This document shows, in pieces, positions 6,399 through 12,874 of a stretch of 17,625 nt of DNA. The notes under the pieces were generated by a model. That model did no database searches and was not told where the DNA came from. It saw nothing but the letters and a program-made list of their open reading frames with translations. Origin of the DNA: Wenzhouxiangella sp. (GTDB lineage Bacteria > Pseudomonadota > Gammaproteobacteria > Xanthomonadales > Wenzhouxiangellaceae). The stretch spans positions 1 to 17,625 of the forward strand of contig SKIE01000249.1 of assembly GCA_007116585.1 (NCBI GenBank). The letters run 5' to 3'. How positions within the stretch are numbered: the first letter of the stretch is position 1; each line of letters starts with the position of its first letter. The position numbers and the translations under genes were made by a program.

Positions 6399-6973
6399 AG
6401 GGCATTCCTTGCCCGCCGCACCGCGAAGCCGACGCCGGGGAGGTGGGCATACAGTGCGTGTCCGCTGTCCCAGAAATCCTGATGCAAAACGACCCGTCCG
6501 TGCTCGTCAAAGCGCAAATGTGTCATACCGATGGACTGGGAATGCACGTTCCGGCCGACCGCGCGTGTCTCGAACTCCATGGTCCAGCGCACGTACACGT
6601 CAGCCCCGTCGCGCACAACGTGATGGATTTCCACATGGCTTGAAATCAGCGTTTCCCCCGTCCGGGTCATGTAGTCGACCAGATCGTCCAGCGCGGCGAA
6701 GGTATGCAAGGTGTCGTTGAAGAAAAACCGATCTGAGTACGTTGCGCGCATTCTTTCGCCAACGTCCTCGGCGGTCAGATCCTCGAAACTCGCAGCAAAC
6801 CTCGCCACGCCTTCATCAATGGCAGCCTCCGAGCCCGGGAATTCGACCTGGGCGGCGGCGTAAGCGCGAAGGTCTTCCTCAAGCCCGGTGCCGCCTCGAC
6901 CGCCGCATGCAGCCAGAACGGCGGCCAGACCGACAGCCAGCATTTGACGCCAGTAAACTGTATTCTTGATCAT
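6395..6973 (-). CDS. SnoaL/NTF2-like lipoprotein
   Basis: A 192-residue protein if started at the ATG at 6973. An upstream in-frame TTG at 6997 would add eight residues but breaks the signal peptide layout. With the ATG start the N-terminus reads MIKNTVYWRQMLAVGLAAVLAAC, a lipoprotein signal with lipobox LAAC and acylated Cys23. The mature part (about residues 55-190) resembles the NTF2/SnoaL cone fold: an N-terminal helix, YSDRFFFNDTLHTFAALDDLVDYM, then strands ending HQDFWDSGHALYAHLPGVGFAVR. Such proteins recur in DUF1365/CFA clusters with no proven activity. The gene is the first of a two-gene minus-strand unit with the chalcone-isomerase-like gene (4-nt overlap), transcribed divergently from the desaturase. 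Confidence 0.78.
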   Translation of the reverse strand: MIKNTVYWRQMLAVGLAAVLAACGGRGGTGLEEDLRAYAAAQVEFPGSEAAIDEGVARFAASFEDLTAEDVGERMRATYSDRFFFNDTLHTFAALDDLVDYMTRTGETLISSHVEIHHVVRDGADVYVRWTMEFETRAVGRNVHSQSIGMTHLRFDEHGRVVLHQDFWDSGHALYAHLPGVGFAVRRARNAL

Positions 6974-6994
6974 CGGCAGAGTGTGCGCCTGCTC

Positions 6995-7044
6995 CAATCA
7001 ACCGACAGTGAATGGAGGTTCACGGCTTGTTCATCGGTTGATTG
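6995..7044. repeat. 11-bp inverted repeat in the divergent promoter region
   Basis: CAATCAACCGA (6995-7005) and its exact reverse complement TCGGTTGATTG (7034-7044) flank a 28-bp centre, between the lipoprotein gene and the desaturase gene. It may be a pair of operator half-sites or two identical outward-facing promoter elements serving both arms of the lipid cluster. The left arm overlaps a possible TTG start codon of the lipoprotein gene. Confidence 0.55.
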
Positions 7045-7073
7045 TCTAGTATGGCGCGCCCAACCGGATCGCC

Positions 7074-8003
7074 TTGGAATTGATCTTGAAAGATATCTTG
7101 CTTGCCTGGATTGACTCGTCTCGCTACGCGAGTTCCGCCGCCGACGAGCGCCGGATCGACTGGCTGAGGATTCTGCCGTTCATCGGTCTGCACCTGGCCT
7201 GTCTGGCGGTGTTCTGGGTCGGCGTCTCGCCGATTGCCGTGGCTGCCTTTGTGTTCAGCTATCTGTTGCGCATGTTCGCCATTACGGCGTTTTACCATCG
7301 CTATTTCGCGCACCGGGCGTTCAAGACATCCCGCCCCATGCAGTTCCTGTTCGCCTTGGTTGGAGCGGCTTCGACCCAGCGCGGGCCGTTGTGGTGGGCG
7401 GCGCATCATCGCGAGCATCACCGCCACGCTGACCAGCCTGAAGATCCGCATACGCCGCATCACGGTTTTTTCTGGAGCCACATGGGGTGGTTTCTCAGTC
7501 GTCGGCACTTTGCCACCGACGCAAAGCGCATCCCGGATCTGGTGAAGTACCCGGAGCTGCGCTGGCTGGATCGCTTCGCGCTTGCCGTGCCGGTGGCCTA
7601 TGCGGTGTTCTGGTTTGTGCTTGGCGCCGTGCTTGAAAGAACGGCGCCTGGGCTGGGGACCAGCGCATGGCAGATGCTGATCTGGGGTTACTTTCTCTCC
7701 ACCGTCGTGTTGATCCATGCCACGCTGACCATTAATTCGCTGGCCCACGTCTGGGGCAAGCGGCGTTACGCCACCAAAGACGACAGCCGCAACAATTTCT
7801 GGCTGGCGCTGCTGACGCTGGGCGAGGGCTGGCACAACAACCATCATCATTTTCCAGGATCGGCCCGCCAGGGCTTTTACTGGTGGGAAATCGACTTGAG
7901 CTTTTACGCGCTGAAGGTGATGAGCTGGCTGGGTTTGGTCTGGGACCTGAAGCCCGTGCCCGAGCCGATCCGCGAGGCGCGTCGGATTCACTCCGGGGCA
8001 TGA
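7074..8003 (+). CDS. membrane fatty acid desaturase (acyl-CoA delta-9 type)
   Basis: A 309-residue integral membrane di-iron desaturase. All three histidine boxes are present: HRYFAH (75-80), HHREHH (111-116) and HNNHH (254-258), plus the auxiliary H225 in NSLAHVWG, matching the stearoyl-CoA desaturase family. Hydrophobic segments lie near residues 33-72, 88-105, 168-186 and 200-215. There is no ATG in frame until residue 67, which would remove the first membrane segments, and an in-frame stop occurs at 7047. The start is therefore a TTG, at 7074 or possibly 7080 or 7086, with no strong ribosome-binding site. Its TGA overlaps the next gene's ATG (ATGA). Inferred role: introduces a double bond into acyl chains that the downstream methyltransferases modify, or desaturates a methylated product, as in furan fatty acid synthesis. 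Confidence 0.93.
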   Translation: MELILKDILLAWIDSSRYASSAADERRIDWLRILPFIGLHLACLAVFWVGVSPIAVAAFVFSYLLRMFAITAFYHRYFAHRAFKTSRPMQFLFALVGAASTQRGPLWWAAHHREHHRHADQPEDPHTPHHGFFWSHMGWFLSRRHFATDAKRIPDLVKYPELRWLDRFALAVPVAYAVFWFVLGAVLERTAPGLGTSAWQMLIWGYFLSTVVLIHATLTINSLAHVWGKRRYATKDDSRNNFWLALLTLGEGWHNNHHHFPGSARQGFYWWEIDLSFYALKVMSWLGLVWDLKPVPEPIREARRIHSGA

Positions 8004-9232
8004 GGATCATCATCGTAGGGGGCGGGGTCTCCGGGCTGTACGCTGCCTGGCATCTCAGCGCGCGCCATGAGGTCACGCTGCTGGAAGCGGACTCCCGCCT
8101 TGGTGGCCACGCCGACACCCACACGGTCGCAGGTCCGGACGGCGAACTGAACATTGATTCCGGCTTCATCGTTTTCAACGAAAAACATTATCCGGTCCTG
8201 ACCCGCTGGTTCGAGGCGCTGACGGTCCAGTGGGAATCCTCCAACATGAGCTTTGCCGTCTCGGACCCGGTCAGCGGCATCGAATACAACGCATCGGGCC
8301 TGAACCGCCTGTTTTGCCAGCGTCGCAACCTGGTCAGTCCGGCGTTCTGGGGCATGTTTGCCGATATCGTGCGGTTTTATCGTCGCGCACCGGCGCTTCT
8401 GCACCGTCTGGATGAGCAGACCACGCTCGGTCAGTGGCTGGAGGGCAGCGGCCTGGGCCGCATGTTTCGCGAACTGCATCTCATGCCGATGGCCTCGGCG
8501 CTGTGGTCGGCACCCATGGGGCAGGTAAGCGACTTTCCGATGCGCCACCTGCTGAATTTTATGGACAACCACAATATGCTTCAGCTCAGCGGTCGCCCGC
8601 CCTGGCGCACGGTCACTGGGGGCAGTCGTAGCTACGTGGAAAAGGCCGCACAGTGCCAGGCTCGCTTCGTGACCGGCTCGCCGGTTCGGCAAATCACCCG
8701 CCGCGACGAGGCGGTCCAGGTGCGAACCGACAGCGATGAACTTGCGGCCGACGCCGTGATTCTTGCCTGCCATTCCGATCAGGCCCTTCGGATGCTGGAA
8801 GATGCCGATGCAGCCGAGCGGGAAGTCCTCGGGGCCATTCCGTACCAGCCCAACGAAGCTGTGCTGCACACGGATCGCAGCGTTTTGCCCCGTCTCCCGG
8901 CAGCGCGCGCAGCCTGGAACGTCCGGCGGGACGATCGGGACGGAGAGGTCTGTCGGGTGTCGTATTCCATGAACCGCTTGCAGAACATCAGCGGTGATAC
9001 CGACTACATCGTCTCTCTCAATCAGACGGATCTGATCGATCCCGAAAAAATACTGGTTCAGCGGGCCTACCAGCATCCGGTGTTCACGCCGGCAGCGGTG
9101 CAGGCGCAGCAACGCTGGGGCGACATCAACGGTCACCGACGCACCTGGTTCTGCGGTGCCTGGTGGGGATGGGGCTTTCATGAAGACGGCGTCCGCAGCG
9201 CACAGCGAGTGATCGATGCGCTCGGCAGTTGA
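8000..9232 (+). CDS. FAD-dependent amine oxidase/desaturase-type oxidoreductase
   Basis: A 410-residue flavoprotein. The start is the ATG at 8000, which overlaps the desaturase stop by 4 nt and begins directly with the dinucleotide fold RIIIVGGGVSGLYAAWHL, with acidic E29 at the end of strand 2, followed by the RLGGHADTHTV motif of NAD(P)-binding/amine-oxidase-type proteins. The C-terminus WFCGAWWGWGFHEDGVRSAQRV is the second FAD-contact region of this family. An upstream extension of the frame into the desaturase gene (to 7883) has no sequence support. Proteins of this subgroup accompany DUF1365 and CFA-synthase genes widely. The reaction is not established; oxidation of a modified acyl chain is a reasonable inference. 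Confidence 0.92.
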   Translation: MRIIIVGGGVSGLYAAWHLSARHEVTLLEADSRLGGHADTHTVAGPDGELNIDSGFIVFNEKHYPVLTRWFEALTVQWESSNMSFAVSDPVSGIEYNASGLNRLFCQRRNLVSPAFWGMFADIVRFYRRAPALLHRLDEQTTLGQWLEGSGLGRMFRELHLMPMASALWSAPMGQVSDFPMRHLLNFMDNHNMLQLSGRPPWRTVTGGSRSYVEKAAQCQARFVTGSPVRQITRRDEAVQVRTDSDELAADAVILACHSDQALRMLEDADAAEREVLGAIPYQPNEAVLHTDRSVLPRLPAARAAWNVRRDDRDGEVCRVSYSMNRLQNISGDTDYIVSLNQTDLIDPEKILVQRAYQHPVFTPAAVQAQQRWGDINGHRRTWFCGAWWGWGFHEDGVRSAQRVIDALGS

Positions 9233-9240
9233 TCCGGCTG

Positions 9241-9996
9241 ATGGATAACGCAATCGCCACCGGGCGCGTCTGGCATCGAAGGACTGCGCCGCAGACCCAT
9301 CGCTTTGCCTACCGGCTGTACTTCACTCTGTTCGACGTCGAGCGCATTGATGACTTGTGCGACGTCTCGCGCTGGTGGTCCAGGGAGTCGTGGAACCTGG
9401 TCACCTTTCGGCGCAGCGATTTCATCGGTCCGCACGAGGTCTCCATTGCCAGGGCCGTGCGCGACCGGGTCGAGCAGGCGCATGGCGTCCGGCCGGCCGG
9501 TCGGATATTCCTGCTGACGCACCTGCGTCAGTGGGGCAGCTGCTTCAATCCGGTCAGCTTTTACCTGTGCCTCGATGCGGCCGGACAACTGCAGTTTCTG
9601 GTCGCTGAAATCCACAACACGCCCTGGAACGAGCGTCACGCCTATGTGCTCGATGCGCGTGACCAACCGGGTCCGGACTATCGGTTCTGTTTTGACAAGA
9701 CGTTTCACGTCTCGCCTTTCCTGCCGATGGACCTGTCCTATGACTGGCGTTTTTCGCTCAGCGAGGACCGAATTGCTGTTCACATGATGGTGATGGACGG
9801 CGAATCAGAATGCTTTCAGGCCGGCATGCAGCTGGCCCTGGAGCCTTTGAGTCCGGCAGCCATGAGGCGCATGCCGCTGAGATATCCGTTGCTGACCGCG
9901 CGCGTAATGGCCGCAATTTATTGGCAGGCGCTTCGCCTCTGGCTGCGACGAATACCGTTCTTTCCTCATCCCGACAAGCAGGCGAAGCCATCATGA
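9241..9996 (+). CDS. DUF1365 family protein
   Basis: A 251-residue protein that starts 8 nt after the oxidoreductase stop. An in-frame TTG at 9229 is possible, but the ATG at 9241 gives the normal family N-terminus, ATGRVWHRRTAPQTHRFAYRL. Other conserved stretches are LLTHLRQWGSCFNPVSFYLC, EIHNTPWNERHAYVLD and FHVSPFLPMDLSYDWRF. DUF1365 proteins nearly always neighbour the FAD oxidoreductase and CFA synthase found on either side here. Their biochemical role is unknown, but the linkage points to acyl-chain modification. The TGA overlaps the ATG of the next gene by 4 nt. Confidence 0.93.
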   Translation: MDNAIATGRVWHRRTAPQTHRFAYRLYFTLFDVERIDDLCDVSRWWSRESWNLVTFRRSDFIGPHEVSIARAVRDRVEQAHGVRPAGRIFLLTHLRQWGSCFNPVSFYLCLDAAGQLQFLVAEIHNTPWNERHAYVLDARDQPGPDYRFCFDKTFHVSPFLPMDLSYDWRFSLSEDRIAVHMMVMDGESECFQAGMQLALEPLSPAAMRRMPLRYPLLTARVMAAIYWQALRLWLRRIPFFPHPDKQAKPS

Positions 9997-11273
9997 GTGC
10001 CCCCGAAAAAGCAGTCCGGCTGTCCATGTCGAAACGTTCCCCTGTCACTATGGGCTGGCTGGATGCGCGCCTGCGCAAGAGCGTATTGGGTCGGCTGGCG
10101 CGGATTGCGCAGGGTGGGCTGGTTGTACACGATGCAGACGGTGAGTGGCGGGTCGGAGAGCGACACGGCCAGGCGGCCCGGATCGAGGTTCACGACGCGC
10201 GCTTCTGGCGCATGCTCGCCACCGGCGGCGGGCTTGGCGCGGCCGAAGCCTACATGGCAGGCCTGTGGGATAGCCCCGATCTGGTTCAGGTCATCCGCGT
10301 GCTGGCGCAAAACCGTGACGTGTTGACCGATATCGACCGTGGTGGCGCGCGCCTTACCGCCGCGGTGATGAAAGTGTGGCATGCCGCCAACCGCAACAGC
10401 CTGCAGGGCAGTCGGCGCAATATTGCCGCCCACTACGACCTGGGCAACGATTTTTTCGCCCACTGGCTGGACGAACGCATGATGTACTCCAGCGGCTTGT
10501 ACGAGGCCGACGATGACTCACTGGAACAGGCGCAGCTGGCCAAGTTGCAGCGCATCTGCGACCGGCTCGGCCTGCGTGAGGATCACCACTTGCTGGAGAT
10601 AGGTACCGGCTGGGGTGGTATGGCGATCCACGCGGCCCAGACCACTGGCTGCCGCGTGACCACGACCACGATATCGCGCGAGCAGTTTGCCTACGCCAAA
10701 AAGCGTGTCGCCGAGGCCGGGCTTGAGGACCGTGTGAGCGTGCTGCTGTCCGATTACCGGGACCTGACCGGCCAGTACGACCGGGTGGTCTCGGTCGAAA
10801 TGATCGAAGCTGTCGGCCACCATTACCTCGAGACCTACCTGGCACGGATCGAGCATTTGCTGGTTCCCGACGGCCTGGCCCTGATCCAGGCCATTACCAT
10901 TGAGGACTTCCGCTACGCGCGCTCGCTCAAGAATGTCGACTTCATCAAGCGCTATGTCTTTCCGGGCAGCTTCATACCGTCCATCAGCGCAATCACGACT
11001 GCCATGGCGAAATCGACCCGCATGGGTCTGGTCGAACTGGTCGATTTCGGCGCCAGCTATGCCCGCACGCTCAAGCACTGGCGCGAGCGCTTCGAGCGCG
11101 CCTGGGATGACATTGCGGCGATGGGGTTCGATGAAACCTTCCGACGCAGGTGGCGCTACTACCTGGCCTACTGCGAGGGCGGGTTCCGCGAACGCGCGAT
11201 CAGTGATGTGCACCTGCTGCTGGCGGCTCCGGGTTTCCGCCCGAGGTCTGAAAACGGCTGTACGGCGGGCTGA
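9993..11273 (+). CDS. cyclopropane-fatty-acyl-phospholipid synthase family methyltransferase
   Basis: A 426-residue SAM-dependent enzyme acting on unsaturated phospholipid acyl chains. The ATG at 9993 overlaps the DUF1365 stop (ATGA) and has AGGCGA about 9 nt ahead. A variable N-terminal domain (1-135) is followed by the catalytic domain: SAM motif I LLEIGTGWGG (200-209), acidic loop VEMIEAVG (E269, E272), RYVFPGSFIPS and DFGASYARTL with Y356. By eye-alignment to E. coli Cfa, two residues that hold the active-site bicarbonate are changed: Cys139 corresponds to S167 (YSS instead of YSC) and His266 to Q299 (QAI instead of HTI), while E239, I268 and Y317 equivalents are kept. This pattern may mark a subgroup making methyl-branched or other products rather than cyclopropanes, so I give no gene symbol. 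Confidence 0.93.
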   Translation: MSAPEKAVRLSMSKRSPVTMGWLDARLRKSVLGRLARIAQGGLVVHDADGEWRVGERHGQAARIEVHDARFWRMLATGGGLGAAEAYMAGLWDSPDLVQVIRVLAQNRDVLTDIDRGGARLTAAVMKVWHAANRNSLQGSRRNIAAHYDLGNDFFAHWLDERMMYSSGLYEADDDSLEQAQLAKLQRICDRLGLREDHHLLEIGTGWGGMAIHAAQTTGCRVTTTTISREQFAYAKKRVAEAGLEDRVSVLLSDYRDLTGQYDRVVSVEMIEAVGHHYLETYLARIEHLLVPDGLALIQAITIEDFRYARSLKNVDFIKRYVFPGSFIPSISAITTAMAKSTRMGLVELVDFGASYARTLKHWRERFERAWDDIAAMGFDETFRRRWRYYLAYCEGGFRERAISDVHLLLAAPGFRPRSENGCTAG

Positions 11274-11275
11274 AC

Positions 11276-11839
11276 GTGACCCGGGCATTTCTGGTCAATC
11301 AGGGCCTGTTTCAGCTGGCCTGGCCGGCCTGCGTGATCGGGGCCGCCCACGGTATTTTCTGGACCGGGCTGCTGGTGGTCGGTGCCCTGGTGGTCTGGCA
11401 ACTGAATCGCTGCAACCGGCACCGGCTCGATCTGCGCATGATCTCGGTCTGCCTCGCCCTGGGGTTCGCGCTGGATACCTTGTGGATCCAGCTCGGCCTG
11501 CTGGAGTTTGCCATGGCCTGGCCGTCGACCCAGTTCGCACCGTTCTGGATTCTGCTGCTCTGGGTCGCGGTCGCGCTGGTGATCAATCATTCCATGGCGG
11601 CATTCAAGCAGCGGCTGGTTCTGCTGGCTGTGGCGGGTGGCATTGGTTCACCGGTATCATATTTTGCCGGTTCCAGATTTGGCGCGGTGGAGTGGGCCGC
11701 GCCGGCCTGGCAGGTCATTCTGGCGACTGGGCTGAGCTGGGCGATCGTGTTGCCGCTGTTGTTCTGGCTGGCTCGGGATCGGCGCGCGCCAGTATCCAAG
11801 GAAGGGCCGGGAGAGATAGTCATCCATGAAACCGATTGA
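11276..11839 (+). CDS. DUF2878 family membrane protein
   Basis: A 187-residue, very hydrophobic protein starting at GTG two bases after the upstream stop. About five or six membrane segments are visible, with a conserved-looking core FALDTLWIQLGLLEF and VALVINHSMAAF, then GGIGSPVSYFAGSRFGAVEW, all recognisable as DUF2878. The family is found almost only in CFA/DUF1365 clusters, as an inner-membrane protein of unknown function. It may serve as an anchor or partner for the methyltransferases encoded on each side. Its last 14 nt overlap the next gene. Confidence 0.88.
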   Translation: MTRAFLVNQGLFQLAWPACVIGAAHGIFWTGLLVVGALVVWQLNRCNRHRLDLRMISVCLALGFALDTLWIQLGLLEFAMAWPSTQFAPFWILLLWVAVALVINHSMAAFKQRLVLLAVAGGIGSPVSYFAGSRFGAVEWAAPAWQVILATGLSWAIVLPLLFWLARDRRAPVSKEGPGEIVIHETD

Positions 11840-12860
11840 TTGGGCCGAGTCCGGCAAGCTGCCGGACGCATTGATTCGGCTGGGGATTCGAAGACTGCTG
11901 CGGCGACGCCTGGGCAAGGAGTTTTATCGCGACACGCAGAAACAGTCGCAGCGGGCCCAGTCGCTGATTGAGGAGCTGCGTGGCTCTCCCATCGCGATTG
12001 AGACCGACGCCGCCAATGAGCAGCACTACGAAGTGCCGGCGGCCTTCTACCAGCTGGCGCTGGGCCAGCGGCTGAAGTACTCCAGCGGGTACTGGCCGAC
12101 CGGTGTCAACGACCTTGACGCTGCCGAGGTGGCCATGCTCAAAGCCAGCTGTGACCATGCTGAACTGGCCAATGGCCAGCGCATTCTCGAACTGGGCTGC
12201 GGCTGGGGTTCGCTGACGCTGTGGATGGCGGCCGAGTATCCAGACAGTCGCATTACGGCAGTGTCGAACTCAGCATCGCAGCGTGCGCATATCGAGTCGC
12301 GCGCGGCTGAGCTGGGTCTGGACAACGTGCAGGTGATCACCTGCGACGTGAACGAACTCGAACTACAAGAGCGATACGACCGCGTTGTATCCGTCGAGAT
12401 GTTCGAGCATGTCCGCAACTACCGGGTTTTGATGTCCCGCATTGCCGGCTGGCTGCGGCCCGGCGGCAAACTGTTCGTCCATATTTTCTGCCACCGCTAC
12501 CTGCTCTATCCGTTCGAGACCGAGGGTGAAGGCAACTGGATGGGGCGTTATTTCTTTACCGGTGGCCTTATGCCGGCAGCCGATACCCTGCTGCATTTCC
12601 AGGACCACCTCGCCCTTGAGGAGCGCAAGCTCTATTCAGGCCGCCACTATGCCCGCACGGCGCGGGCCTGGCTCGACAACATGGACGCGCGCAAGGAGGC
12701 GGTTGCCGAGGTGATGGTGTCGGCCTATGGAGAACAAAACGAGCGCTGGCAACAGCGCTGGAGAATGTTCTTCATGGCTTGCGAGGAACTGTTTGCCTAC
12801 GACGACGGCAACGCCTGGATGGTCGCGCACTATCGCTTTCAGCGCCGGGCTGGAAGTTAA
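11826..12860 (+). CDS. second CFA/coclaurine N-methyltransferase-like SAM methyltransferase
   Basis: A 344-residue class I methyltransferase. SAM motif I is LELGCGWGSLTLWMA (E122-G128), followed by AVSNSASQRAHIE. The sequence from residue 188 onward (VVSVEMFEHVRNY, KLFVHIFCHRY, NWMGRYFFTGGLMPAADTLLHFQD, GRHYARTARAWL) closely tracks plant coclaurine N-methyltransferases, which belong to the CFA-synthase superfamily. The residues E191, E194 and H195 correspond to the E-x-x-E-H motif implicated in catalysis there. In bacteria such proteins sit beside DUF2878, so the substrate is more likely a lipid than an alkaloid. Its ATG lies 14 nt inside the DUF2878 gene, indicating translational coupling. 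It is only distantly similar to the first CFA-like protein, so this is not a recent duplication. Confidence 0.88.
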   Translation: MKPIDWAESGKLPDALIRLGIRRLLRRRLGKEFYRDTQKQSQRAQSLIEELRGSPIAIETDAANEQHYEVPAAFYQLALGQRLKYSSGYWPTGVNDLDAAEVAMLKASCDHAELANGQRILELGCGWGSLTLWMAAEYPDSRITAVSNSASQRAHIESRAAELGLDNVQVITCDVNELELQERYDRVVSVEMFEHVRNYRVLMSRIAGWLRPGGKLFVHIFCHRYLLYPFETEGEGNWMGRYFFTGGLMPAADTLLHFQDHLALEERKLYSGRHYARTARAWLDNMDARKEAVAEVMVSAYGEQNERWQQRWRMFFMACEELFAYDDGNAWMVAHYRFQRRAGS

Positions 12861-12874
12861 CGAGGTTCGTTGCC

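Noticed and set aside
7021..7073. ECF sigma (ChrR-type) promoter for the lipid cluster
   Set aside because: TGATTG resembles the TGATCC -35, but no matching -10 occurs 16-18 nt downstream on either strand.
7020..7991. 323-codon open frame on the minus strand, opposite the desaturase
   Set aside because: Antisense shadow; low-complexity His/Gln/Arg-rich translation, and the plus strand carries all three histidine boxes.
7883..7999. Upstream extension of the FAD oxidoreductase frame into the desaturase gene
   Set aside because: The extension has no homology to the family; the Rossmann fold begins at the ATG at 8000, which also gives a typical ATGA overlap.
7988..9253. 421-codon open frame on the minus strand, opposite the FAD oxidoreductase gene
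   Set aside because: Shadow of the high-GC plus-strand gene. Its translation has no recognisable domain and is rich in the His/Gln/Arg typical of antisense frames, while the plus strand has clear FAD motifs.
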